A DNA stretch of 64,000 nucleotides from Phoronis australis (lineage: Eukaryota; Phoronida; Phoronidae): assembly GCA_002633005.1 (NCBI GenBank), contig NMRA01000056.1, forward strand, positions 443,165-507,164, in the 5' to 3' direction. Every line of letters begins with the position of its first letter. Within the stretch, counting starts at the first letter, position 1. Below the pieces are notes generated by a model that was given only the letters and a program-made list of their open reading frames with translations, did not search any database and was not told the DNA's origin. The position numbers and the translations under genes are program-made. This document shows positions 45,233-56,990 of the stretch, one piece after another.

Positions 45233-48200
45233 GTGAGTAATCGTTCTTTTCTTCCTTCCAAATTCTTACACATTCTCACAGACCTGTGTTCCTGCGTTCT
45301 ATTGTCTTACACCCCATTTCCATGCTTGATGTTAACAGGTTGCTATGTTTTAATTCAAGACTACGTCGCCGTACTATCGCGTAGTATCGCCAGTATCGGT
45401 AATGTCGTTCCGCGGGTTTCACTTTCACTGTCATTGAAGTGAAGCCAATAGGTATCGAAGTTTCGAGGTCAAGAAAGAAAACTGATTTCGTTCGGTTCAA
45501 ATGATTAAGAATTACTCATCGACGATGCCTATTTCTTAGCACACAATATTGTAGGCCTAATGGTAATGCCAGGTAATGGGCAGGGGCAGGTATCTTTTCC
45601 AAATCAGGGTCGATGTACACACCTGGAAAATGGAAAAATGATACCCATATTTATACTAAGAGTGTACTCCATGTCTATGTCTATTGAATGAGGGTTTATC
45701 ACTTGACCTATATTTATCATATGGAAATGTCTACCCAAATTATATGAAGTTGGTCCACCAAACTCTTCTCAAATCATAGTTGGTCTACAATTGATGCCCA
45801 CATAGGGAGATGTCAATAACAATTGATTGAAAATATGCTAACACCAGAAAGCCAAATAAATTCAGAGGTATGTCATTTAATAGGATTTATATGTTTGTTT
45901 AATCTTTTACATGTACAATTAAGTTGAGTCCAATTCTATTACCAATTTACTTTGCCACATGCTAAAAACTGACTGTTGCCAGCCACATTCTTATGCATGC
46001 CGCAACTTGTTTTGGTTGCATATTAATGACAAAAACACTAAAAGAGGTAGACATAGTTTGTTCAGTGAATTTGTATTTATTATTTGCAGGTAATTGTTTC
46101 CTATTTAGTATGATTTATTTTATCAGTCAAAAGTAAATTAGATGAGCATTCTCATTAGGGTGTCGTCGCTCTACCGCTTTTTCACAGGGCGTAGCGCTCA
46201 AGGCTTTCAGTTTGATTTTCCCATTAATTCAGTGACGGTACTTTTTATGATGTATGGAATGCCCAAAGGCAAACTGCTACTGGTATTGTTTTCTAGGTCT
46301 TTGTGAAAGATGGAATTTGGTTGCTACCTTGGATTGCTGGGTATGCTGATTTTTTTAAATCGCATCCGTATTTAGGTGCACAAAGTGTAATCGTAACAAA
46401 ATTTATAGCAAGCAGAAGTAGTGGTCTCCCATCCCTTTTTTGTAGCCAAGTAATGCGAGCTGACATGCCTAATTTACAAAAAAAACAAACAAATGGCACC
46501 CATCTCAGTCTCATGTGCCCACAACCGTTAAGGATTATATTGTCTGCCATTCATAGGAGCAGCAGTGTTGAACAGTGTTGACTTTCAGTTAATAGTGTTA
46601 TGCCTGCAATATCTAGCAACGTGATCTTGACACTTGCACCTGCTGGACATAGGCGACATTTTGTTCTATATTAAGCCCAAAAGATTGCACAACTGATTCT
46701 TGTCTGTGCCCTACTCTTTTGAAAACCTGCATATGTCGCAGAGTTTGCACCAGGTGGCGCTGGGTAAAAACCAATCCTGGCCCATTTCAGCTGTCACTAG
46801 GTGGTGCTGGGAGTAAACATACTTTAAAAAAGGAAGGATCACTGGGCTTGGAATTTTCCTCTTTTAATAGGTTTACCTCAAATTTTTGGTTTCAATTTCG
46901 TCTGATTTGATTTCCAGTTTTCTCTATTTTTGTCTCCTTTTTATCATTATTTTGACATTAATGCAAAAACTTATATTTCTGCTGTTAAATTTGTACAGTA
47001 TAAAAATATTTCTGTCACGCAAGCCTATTTATTTGTGGACCGATACATCACCTGGAAAATTTTCCTCTTTTTTTCACATTGGTCATTCCAAGCCTTGGGA
47101 TCTAGAATCAGGTCATAGTGCGACGGGTGACACTGAAAAAATAGACAAAAAGAAGGAACCTGATCCATTTCGACTGGAATCGGGTGACTTTTTCTTATGA
47201 AAGAATAGCCAACTAAAATACCGCATGACCACATCAATTTGAAAAAAATGGAACTGAACGTGCTGTTTTCTTTGGCTTAATTAGACTGTCCATGTAAAGT
47301 TAGATACAAAACAGAATAAAATGACCCTTTTAAGGCTATGTCCTGGAGCTAATGATTCAGGGAGGTGAAGTCCTATAACATTAAAAATGATCTTGATAGT
47401 CCATCATTACCTGTCACAATAACAGTAAGTTATATTTGCTTATAATTAACGTTACTTACAATTCAGACAAAACACATTATTGTGATATCACGTCTGTGGC
47501 AACTTATTTCACGATTCAACACACTCCCTTGGGATGCAGATATTGGATATTGATTTGATGATTGTCACCTGTATTATATGGTAGTATCCACTCTCCCGTA
47601 AAAGTGACAACTAAGACTAGTTTTATAAAAATATTAAAGAGTTTGTTGACTGAACTTTTTCTCATACTGAAAGAAGTCAAGTGTGAGTAATGGTTTTGCC
47701 ATTGAGCTGCAAAGGTCAGAGCTGTGTTCCTCAAGGCTAGTATTGGATGAGTCGCATGCTATCATGGTGGATTGCAAACAAAGCACGGGATCTCATTAGC
47801 TTTTTAGTGGTAGGAACTTGACGAAACGTCCTATTTTGGTCCAGGGGAGTGGCTATCCTATAAGCGAGGTGGTGGGATCCACAATTATAGATCTGCTATA
47901 TAACAGACTTCATAACCCCAGCACCATCATGGCCTCCAGTGCCAAGATTACCAAACTTAATGGTCAGGACCTCCACAGAAAACGGGGACACGATCCTCCA
48001 ACAGCATGATCCCTCAAGTTTAACGAAGTTGTGCATTACAGAACGCTTTGAAACCAGTATAAAAACGCTGGTGGTGGCTGGTCTGTAGGTTTTATTGGTC
48101 GATTGAGCTAAGTTTGTCCCAATTTTTCTGCAAGAAATTGGTTCGTCAAGGATTTCAGCATGTCCATGACCAATAGTAGTGCAGTATGCTCCTATGGCGA

Positions 48201-48257
48201 GATGGTTCTATGATGAAGCTTTTGTGTCTTTTGTTACTTCTAAGTTTTTTATTCTAG

Positions 48258-48325
48258 ACCGGTCATTCTAACTGGGATGTCTAGATTGGAGCCATTCGGA
48301 CGCCATAGACACCATCTAGACGAGG
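48258..48325 (+). CDS. Tentative second exon of the plus-strand gene
   Basis: A very strong acceptor (CTAAGTTTTTTATTCTAG) ends at 48257. In the phase set by the first exon the sequence reads PVILTGMSRLEPFGRHRHHL, then DEG, with a weak donor (GAGG|GTCTGT) at 48326. If no splice occurs there the frame stops at 48343. A further strong acceptor (TTTTTTTTGTTTGTAG) at about 48882 opens a phase-1 frame ELQLLYCFVETVETWREF. No family recognised; an exon chain is possible but unproven. Confidence 0.3.
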
Positions 48326-49514
48326 GTCTGTTAAGAAAATGTTAGTCTTCTCTGACATTAATTCGTTTGAGTTTGAACTGTGTAGATGTCATAAAGCAAT
48401 GTTTGGTGAAGCTCCCGTTATTTGCAGCAAAGTTAACACGCTATCAGCTTTTGATGAGTTGAAATATGTTGATTTTAACAAAAAAATTGCGAAATAAGAG
48501 GGGAAGTACTGAACACATTTCAACTTATTCTTGGAAAAGAAAGATGTATCGCAGTATAACATTGAGCCATTATGTTTTTGTCTATGCTAATTAGAAACTA
48601 ACGATGACCGGTTATATATGTAGCACCTGAACCCCCTAGCCTCAAGCCTTGTCTGTTCCGACCTTCTTTTATGTGTCACTATACTGCTATCATGCTCGAC
48701 TCTTCAACTCGACTCGCTGAAACCTGTCTTTCGTCTTTTCTTAAAAGTCGACGGCGAGAAGAAATCCGGGCAGCTGTGAACACCTTTGCTGGACCAGTTG
48801 AGCCTGTGTGATGTTGACAATATTGAGATAATAATAATAAATTATGTTAACTGATTCAAGTGACGTTTTTTTTTGTTTGTAGAGCTGCAACTGCTTTACT
48901 GTTTTGTTGAAACAGTTGAGACATGGAGGGAATTTGTGTCAATGTTTAATTTCCAGGCCGTGCAAATACATTTGCATTTTCCACTCGTTTTACAGGGTTC
49001 AGTTGAAGGGAGTGTTGGTCGAAATTGGTTAATGTTAAAAACTAGTCCAAATTCTGCAATTAAAGCCCCACACAGTGCCCTGGTTGAAAGCCATTGTTTT
49101 GGATTGTATTTTGTGATGGAATCCTTTGTTTTTTAATTACGGCGAGTTAGTTTTCCCAATGGCTCGGAGTAAAATTATTGATAGATTGGAGGTCTTTAAT
49201 TCCTGCAATACAAAGATTCACCACCGCCAACTAATTTCCAGTTTGAAGTTTGCGATTTTGGCTTGACCTAATTAGTGCTTCGTGAGACTTTAGTGCGAGA
49301 TTGCACGTGATCTGCATGTTCAAGTAGATTTCATGAGCAGTATGTCCTGTTAGACCAGGGTCATGGTAGAACTTTTCATCGCCAGCAATATTGGCAACAC
49401 AAAATGGTATCATGTGGGTTGGTTGTTATAAAAATTATATTGCATGTGCTGGTTCAATGACACAGTTTATCGCTGATTAAAAATTGCAAGGCCTTCCATG
49501 TGCACTGGTCCTTG

Positions 49515-49825
49515 AACTGTCTCAGACTTACTTTTAAGAAACTGGCTTAAGTTCATTTTTGACTTACATCTGATTTGTCTCAACTTCCGAACTTTGAAAC
49601 TTCCACATCCGTTAAGTTAGTTGAACTTAAGACAAAACATAACGGATGTGGAAGTTAAGTTTTTGACTTAAGTTAGTCGAACTTAAGACAAAACTTAAGT
49701 CAAAAACTTAAGTCAAATGATCACTTCTTCAAACGGACTTCAGACAAGTTGAAGTTTTATCTTAAAATTGGCTTGAATTTAAGATTTGTCCTGGCTTAGT
49801 CAAGTTTTCTTGGAACAGGTCCCTG
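49515..49825. mobile_element. TIR element, GGCCTGTTCCA family (copy 2), with internal palindromes
   Basis: Shares AACTTCCGAACTTTGAAACT, CCACATCCGTTAAGTTA and the right terminus CTTGGAACAGG with 39156-39403. Its middle (about 49600-49715) carries repeated forward and inverted AACTTAAG/ACTTAAGTCAAAA blocks, so it has expanded internally. The left terminus is degraded. Confidence 0.7.
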
Positions 49826-50537
49826 AGCTGCAGGTTTTTAGCTTTTCAAAACCATACACAATATTGTTTCAACAGAAATGCGCATTTTATAAAATGTTCA
49901 AGCGGTACAGTTGATAACAAAGATTTGATTTGTAGAAAAGCAAACATTCACTTAGAAACATATTGAAGTCTTGTCCCTGGGTGGTTAGGAAAATTCAACA
50001 TTGATGAGGTGAATCTAGAACTCTGATAAAACCTGGTCAATCTTGGACGATTGTTAAAATTGATCTATTTTCATTTTTCAAAACCTGACGTGATTACCCT
50101 CACAGGGATATACTTAGCCACTCGCCCAGTCGCCAATGCGAGTAAAAATGGTGCTGGGCGTGTAGAAGTTGACTTGCCGGTTGACCAGGTGGCGAGCGAA
50201 TTTTCAGAGAACAAAAGCCCTATATCATTTCCCAGGTGAACATGAATAAATTTTCTCCTCGTGCTGTTTTTATCATGAATTTAAGGTTCGGTTTGGCCAG
50301 TGTGTCGATGCTCCGGCAGTTAAAAACATTGGCACAGTGCGATCTTACCGATTCGTTGCGCGATTCGTGTAGACAAAAGGTCACAGTATGTGGTCGTGCA
50401 TAAAGGAATTTGTGGACTAGTCCAAAACGAAGAAAAGTGCTCACAGCAAGTGAAATACCATATTACTTGGAACTGATTTCTTATTTTTTTGTACATCATT
50501 TTAGGCAAAAATATTTTATAAATAATAACATTCGCTG

Positions 50538-51594
50538 TAATAAGCGCCCATAAGCGTCCCCCACTCGTTTTCAGACTTTGCTAAAATAAGTGCCCAGTCC
50601 ATGAACGTGTACATATGCAAAAAATGCCTTACCTACAGTTCTAAAATTCTACAGTAATGTCTTCAATTTATCTATAATATCCGACAGTCTTGAAAAATCA
50701 TTGTGCGCGGAATTTCTAGACCACGAACCTCGCCGCTGTGTCGGTATTTAGCGATGGCTGTACACTTGAAACTTCCGCAGTGCTTTAAAAAGAATGCAAA
50801 AGTTTTGTTAATCAAGATGCGAGGAAGGTGTCCCACTATAGTCAGGCCTTTCAGAACAGACGCAGCGTACTGGTCAACGGGATTGTATTGTATCTTTCCC
50901 GAAGAGATCTTCTCCCTCAACAGGAATCTAGATTACTTTGTACACGTAAAAACCACGAATCGAACTTTGACCAACATTAATGAGCACGTGGCCAAGAAGT
51001 GTGCGCTAGGGCCTACATAATGTAGGCCTGCTACTCTGGCAAATGAACTCGGATGACACATACGCGCTTGCTCAGTCGGCGCACACCTGCAGGTTAACGT
51101 CAAAACAAATGTCACGTGACAACAACTTGTGTTCGTCCAGATTGTTTTCGTGTTGCGGGGTCTAGCGCAGATTTGGACTTAATCTGCGGTTAGTCCTGAT
51201 TCCACAAAAACTTAAAAATCCTAAGGACGGTATTTGGAAAACTTAAGGAGGATTTCAGGTAATTTGTTTAGTCGAAACTGTATTTTTACTCAAGAATTCA
51301 AGTTGCCCTATCGACGATCGCCAGGCAGCGACGCATCAGTCGGCAAGTCTTCGCCCTGGGAGTTCAGCATATTTTTTTAAAATGATCGTAATTTAACAAC
51401 AAAGTTTGATAGCAATGCACCACAGTTTTTTAGACAGTCTGTCATTGGTTACAGATCCAACACAGCGCGTAAATTTGATGAATCCTAGCTTCCAATTTCA
51501 CCCGTTTCGGAGACCGGGTTTCAACCACCTAAGGCTACAACAAGCGCCCCCCCCTTCCGAAAGGATTTTTTCTAAGCACCCTGGGCACTTATTA
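50538..51594. mobile_element. 1.06-kb TIR element with AAGCGCCC termini
   Basis: The left end TAATAAGCGCCC (50538-50549) and right end GGGCACTTATTA (51583-51594) are inverted with one mismatch. Further AAGCG(T/C)CCCCC blocks lie just inside both ends. The first 220 bases match 58850-59085. The reading frame at 50703-51020 has no recognisable domain. Family not determined. Confidence 0.6.
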
Positions 51595-51860
51595 GGGCAA
51601 ATATGGTAGCCCTAATTGATGGTGACATCAACGCACGAAACTATTTTTATTTACACTGGTAGCAAGTTTGTGGTGTCCGACACAAACGGCCGGGCGACTG
51701 AACTTTGGGCTGGGCAAGTAGATCTTCTGGCTCACTCGCCCAGCTGGCGAGCAGGGTTTTGAAACCTGGGTATATCCCTGCCACTGTGGCTACAGTGTAC
51801 AGTTTAAAAATGATACTGAAGAATTGAACATTGAAAAATAAATATGCTTTTTGTTTTTAG

Positions 51861-52016
51861 TCACCTGACCATCCGGAGTCTAACATTATTCAATTATCTT
51901 TTCCATGTGAACAATGTTCTTCAAAACAGAAAATTCAAACTCAACTGGAATTACTTGTAAAATTCATGTACATGTCCGAAACCCTGTGTCCATACTGCGG
52001 GGAATTTGTGCGTTAA
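51861..52016 (+). CDS. Candidate terminal exon with CxxC pairs
   Basis: A strong acceptor (GCTTTTTGTTTTTAG) precedes a 51-codon frame ending in TAA, with AATAAA at 52024-52029. It reads SPDHPESNIIQLSFPCEQCS, SKQKIQ and then ETLCPYCGEFVR. The two C-x-x-C pairs could form a zinc site. A second frame is also open for 32 codons, so the reading is not certain, and the upstream exon is unknown. It may belong to the gene starting at 45225. An alternative is a chance acceptor. Confidence 0.3.
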   Translation, partial: SPDHPESNIIQLSFPCEQCSSKQKIQTQLELLVKFMYMSETLCPYCGEFVR

Positions 52017-52917
52017 GTCAAGGAATAAAATGCTACATAAAGTCCAAAATGTCCTAATTTGATTAAGAAATTGCTAATCTCCCAGCACTTCAGACTCGAC
52101 AGAAGTAAGCCGAACTCATTTAACAAAATTCAAACTGTTACAGTGATGAGTGGAGAAGACCGACGAAAGATTTTTTGCACACCAATCACCATTCAGTATC
52201 AGTGATCAGTCTAGATTTCATAATGTCCACCTGGAATATTGTTCTAGTCTATGCAATTCGACCTCGAATCGTAACTTCATCAACCTGACTGCTCAGTTAT
52301 TTATGACCTAGAAAATGCGACCAGCCTACTGTTCAGTTGTGGCACATTTTCATGATTTGCAATTATTGTTTAGTGATCAGTTTTGACCAGAGAATTATTT
52401 TCAATTATAATTATGGCCTATGAGAGCAATTTGCCTAAAATGAGTCATGGCCTTGCTAATGGGCAAACAACTTTTTTCAGAAACAACGCATGTGTGATTG
52501 TTCAATGTATACCGTCACTGCATGTGTTCGTACGGCCACAGTCGATATGATAAGGATCTAGGAAAGCATTTTCTTGTGACGAAGTACATTTATTGGCCGT
52601 TAAGATCCCAAATTGACTTACGGCCAGTGTTGGAGCTTCAGCAAATAAATGTGCTGGCACGCTGGGCCAGTTACTTGAATATGAGACCACATCCACATAG
52701 GGCCTATATGTGGAGCTTTACTGGCCTGGCCGCAAATCCACTGTATTTGGACCAGTGTGAATTTCGAATGCTGCTTACAGCAATAAAATTGGTCTGAACT
52801 TGTTAATTTTTAGATCATACTCTGCGTATAAAATGCCATGACTAGCCAACTTGCGAAGCCTGACTTCGAGCAATAACAAACTGACAGTTCTGTGATTAAG
52901 GAACAGTTTGAGACCAA

Positions 52918-52990
52918 TTTCATAACTGCAGGTGGTCTAAATCAAAGTTGTTTTTTGTGACCAAACGTGTGTTTACATCCTCTGTGAGTT
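52918..52990 (+). repeat. Dispersed short repeat, family D (copy 4)
   Basis: Begins with GTTTGAGACCAATTTCATAA just upstream, then GGTGGTCTAAATCAAAGTTG and GTGTTTACATCCTCTG. Matches the consensus including the preceding GAGACCA..TT..TAAC block. Confidence 0.65.
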
Positions 52991-55075
52991 TAATCTTTGG
53001 GCTGTGTTGGCATATAAAACCAAAATGACAGGCTGCAAGGAGTTATGGAGTACACTGAGTGGCTATTTTGGTAGTCGAATGAATTGAACTTGTTTTGGAT
53101 TTTGCTTCAAGTCAGTGGGGGGGATCACAGAAAGGTGACTGAAGCGTAGTTATTTTGGAGACAGTTCATTGTTAGAAAGTCCAGAGGGAAATAACTTGAC
53201 ACATTTGATACTCAGAATACTTTTATCGTTTAGTTGAGGGGAGTTCGTTATCGCATTTTCTATATGTAGACAATGCAGTGTTTGTCTTCTAGTCGTGAAC
53301 CCATCGTGCTGTCGATCGAAACCAAATCTACGGAGGAACAAGGTTCTAGTTCAGTGTTTTCAGTAACGTAAAGTTAGTTTTTATTCTGTACAAATTAGGT
53401 GTAACATAAAATAGGAATCTCGTGAACGTGGTTGTGCCAATTTATTTTCGATTTTCATAATGTGCAGTTTTATTTCAAAGTTACAAGCCGAATCGTGGAA
53501 TGGTGAGACCGACATAGATCCCTTGCTGAGCCCCAGTTCTGTCACCGCTCAAACAATCAATTCACTCTGAAATAACAAACGGTCAGAATTATCAACAACT
53601 TCAAATTTTAGGAACACTACGTCAGTTGTTTTAACGAAAATTTCGTCTAAAAACTGGAAGAAACTTGGCAGTGATTGGCACTGTGGTAAAGTCTTACCAA
53701 TTTTGAACAAAAATAATAGCCAAAATTGGTCATCTTTCATTTTTCAAAGACCTAATGCCCATAATCTCTCAGAATCATTGTTTGGTAGTAGCTATGGCAA
53801 GTTTAAAAATTAAGTAGCATGTCTATGGCTCTACTTATTATTTATGAAAAATAAATTTCAATTTCACCCATATTGTGTCCTAAACTTTTTTCAATTTTAC
53901 TGCTGTTTTGAGCTGATGATGGTAGGCAAAATGCTGCCTCTGTCCTACCTACCCCTCGGGCGCTGTGTCGAGTAAAATTCAATTGTGGGCGTGTAGTAAA
54001 AAGTGTACGCTCGCCCAAATAAATATGGTATAAGGGCTGATAAATTATCTCAACAAATGTGTTTTCAGTTCGAAACTAAGTGCAACCACTGCTATCTCGG
54101 GCGTGTTGCAGTCGAACAAACACATTATATTCACAGGTATAAAATAAAAATACAATACAGGGATTGAATTAAACTATTTCTTGAATAGAAAGATTTCCAT
54201 TTCTTTTCTGAACAGATCATGAACTTGAGACATCCACAATGAGCAGTTAGAGTGCACTACAGGCGGAGAAACACTTGGCAACACCGTGCCATTGTGTCCA
54301 TCCAGTCTTGTTGAAGAAACACGCTTGTGTTGATTGTGGAGGAATGAATTCAAAGGATATTAAAGCTGCACTTTACGGTTTAGTTGGCCGAAGACGAAAG
54401 TCGAATTAGACCTTTAATTCTCATAAAATCAGTGTCATAACATTCCTTACCGTGATAGGATTCTATTTCCGGTAACAAACATCGAGACCGTCAGCGACTC
54501 AAAAACGTACTTTAAATTTTATTGGGGTTTTTCGACCCTAAAGTAGCGATTTCTTACACGTATTGCCTGTGTTTTGAGTTGCTCATTTGGCAACGATTCA
54601 AGATTGGATGAGGGTGGTAATGTCTTAAGAGCCCAGAGTGCTCCGGTTAAGAATGCAACATTGACAGCTAAAACTGGTGGACTGCCGCTTTAAATTAATA
54701 CTATATTTTAATATGATAAAGCTTGGGATGGAGCTCATTCTCTCATGGATAAATACACTTATTTGGCCATCTTGTATATAAGTATAAAATTTATAAAGAT
54801 AAATAGAAACACTGGCATGTGAAAAGTCTAGAAACTTATTCACTTTACAGTCTTGGCGTGAAACACAGCAAGGAGGATAGATAAATGCTGTAGTAAAACA
54901 ACAAGGAATAGCTTATCAAAAAAACATAAATTTAAGTATTGAAAAATTCTCGTAAAAGTATCTAGCTGCATATTGTTTTAGGGGTTGTAAGGACGCCATC
55001 CATCTCAAAAGCCGTCTTGATTTTGACCACTCAACTATAATGGCTCCAAGATAGCATATGGTATTAAAAACAAGG
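52991..55075. other. No gene recognised
   Basis: A good-looking acceptor (TTTCTTTTCTGAACAG, about 54217) is followed by frames that stop quickly. I found no supported exon or element. Confidence 0.4.
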
Positions 55076-55203
55076 ACGGATTTAAACCAGCTTGACATGT
55101 TTCGGCATTTATTGAAACACCATCATCAGAAGAAAAAAGCAGTGGCCACCTTGCTAGGCCCAACAACAAGTAATGATACATGTCAAGCTGGTTTTAAATC
55201 CGT
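55076..55203. repeat. Inverted repeat enclosing the hammerhead-like motif
   Basis: Arms 55076-55100 and 55178-55203 are inverted copies of about 25 bases with one extra T in the right arm (ACGGATTTAAACCAGCTTGA / TCAAGCTGGTTTTAAATCCG). The motif at 55091-55135 partly overlaps the left arm. This fits a fragment of a Penelope-like element terminal region or a fold-back derivative. Confidence 0.8.
55091..55135 (-). ncRNA. Hammerhead-ribozyme-like motif (Penelope-like element type)
   Basis: On the minus strand: CUU, then CUGAUGA (55129-55123), then U, then a stem GGUGUUU-CAAU-AAAUGCC (seven pairs including G-U, CAAU loop). GAAAC (55103-55099), AU and GUC (55096-55094) follow, then AAG. CUU/AAG can start stem I. 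The order CUGAUGA, stem II, GAAA, very short stem III (C-AU-G) and cleavage triplet GUC is that of the minimal hammerheads reported in Penelope-like retroelements. The extra U between CUGAUGA and stem II departs from the textbook core and may reduce activity. No element reverse transcriptase is seen nearby. Confidence 0.55.
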
Positions 55204-56616
55204 TGTTTTACTTAACCACAATGTAATAGGTCTTGACGTGCTTGTTAGTCAAAAGGTTTGATTTCTAAGCTTGGAAAGAACTGATAGTAATTGTTTGAGA
55301 CCAGGCTCTAAAGGCCCTTTCATATTGACTTAACTCCGGTCTGAGCAGAGCGTCGACGTAAACAGTGCAGTTAATTGGACTGTTCATACTGGCTTCGGTA
55401 GTTGATGAACATCGAAGTAAACTATGGGTGACGCTGTCATCATCGAAGGTATCGCAAGGTAGGGCTGAACGCTAAGATTTTTTTCAATGTGACAATGTGC
55501 TAATTGACATTAAACTTATTTTTAAATCGATTGGTTATTATTAGAGCAAAATATAAGCAGCTATTAGTGACTGCACTACCCTGTAATTGTTGACAATAAG
55601 AACTTTCCTATTTCAAAAGATACCAGTTGACTAGTCACAGGGTGTATCAAGCAGTGTCATTGACCAGTCGGTCATCTGAGGAAAGCAAATGTCTGCCACA
55701 GGTACCATGGACAATACTTCCCGACTGCCGATCTTGCTAGTGATATTGCGTACATGCTTGTACCTTATCTTATGTAGGAATTCACCTTTCAGTTGCAACC
55801 ATTCAAAAAGCTCAAATTTGGTCAAATTCCTGTTCGTTCTAAATTAGGTGATCATTTTAGAACGACAGATTTTCGCCATCTGTTTGCGAATTTTCTCAAA
55901 ATTTCACTGAAAGAACCGAAACCTAATAGAGAAAAGTGTCGATGTTCAAACAGTCCAGACTTGGTTCCAGTGAGTGATTTTTAATATGAATTAGTTTGTA
56001 AGTGGGTGTGGTGCATGAACTTTTTAGGGAAATCTGTCCGCGACTTTTGTCCTGTGACCCTTTCTCTTTCGCTTCAAAACACTGCATCTTTACTTCACGA
56101 GGCTTAAATGCAAGAACAGAAGAATTTCCTCCGGATTTGCCGGCCAGTTGCCATTAAATTTGCAATGACCGCTTATAGGGCGCGGAAAATTTTCCAGAAT
56201 TGCCCAGCGTTTTGCATAGACGCACTTGATTACATTAAGCCATTGTCTTTAATTGCTGAGGCGATGCTGGGTGGAGCGATATGGCAATTTAGCAAGAGAT
56301 CAACTTAATAATCTCAAGTGGTCTACTGGTTAATCAAAAATTATTTTCTTCCACGGAATGTGGGTTTACTGCTGTTTTAAAAAGAATTTTTAACTTTAGC
56401 TGAACACTTGCCAGCCTTTTTTCTGTAAGGTTGGTATAAAATATTGTTGGCTATGATTTGTTATGCAGTTCGGGCTATGGCTATGGTGATCGCAATTTTG
56501 CCGATTCATGTTTTGTCGAACTTGAAGAGTAGATAATGATTTGCACTTGAACTTAGGTTTCAACTGTCCAGTGAAGTAATAAAATCTTGCCTATTTAGGA
56601 TTCAGCATAAGTCTCG
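55204..56616. other. No gene recognised
   Basis: A frame after the acceptor TTCACCTTTCAG (about 55790) reads LQPFKKLKFGQIPVRSKLGD and stays open to 55982, but there is no donor, family or partner exon to support it. Confidence 0.4.
56309..56380 (+). repeat. Dispersed short repeat, family D (copy 5)
   Basis: Reads CTCAAGTGGTCTACTGGTTA, ATCAAAAATTATTTTCTTCC and GTGGGTTTACTGCTGTTTTA, a diverged copy. Confidence 0.55.
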
Positions 56617-56937
56617 TCCACACACAGCCTACCCTAGAACAACTTGCCCTGGTGCAGCTCACTCCACTTCTAGGTGGAGCGTCCATACAACACTCGGACA
56701 CCTCTCATAACTAGGGTAAGGCGGACACTGTCGCTGTATGGGAATACGGCGCGCAAGAGAAAACCCTTCTATGTAACCACAGCCGATAATTACTTCCGCC
56801 TTGCCCCAGGTTTGCATCACAGCGATTAGAAGTGGCGCAAGTTACCTTAGAACAAGTTACCTAGTTTAAATAGCATCCATATAGCACTCAAACCTAGCGT
56901 CAACTCGTTCCAGGAGTAACTTGTTCTAGGTCTAGTG

Positions 56938-56944
<7 letters not shown>
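56617..56944. mobile_element. Fold-back element next to a GT array
   Basis: The arms CCACACACAGCCTACCCTAG (56617 onward) and CTAGGTCTAGTGTGTGTG (to 56944) are inverted copies and extend inward over CTAGAACAA(C/G)TT and CC(C/A)TGG. A third CCTTAGAACAAGTTACCTAG block lies at about 56842. The right end runs into a (GT)n array. Confidence 0.65.
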
Positions 56945-56981
<37 letters not shown>

Positions 56982-56990
56982 TGTGTGTGG
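56934..56990. repeat. (GT)n/(GCGT)n microsatellite
   Basis: About 55 bases of GT and GCGT repeats directly abutting the fold-back element. Confidence 0.9.

Noticed and set aside
52498-52797. 99-aa plus-strand frame
   Set aside because: No recognisable domain and no convincing splice context, although AATAAA overlaps its end.
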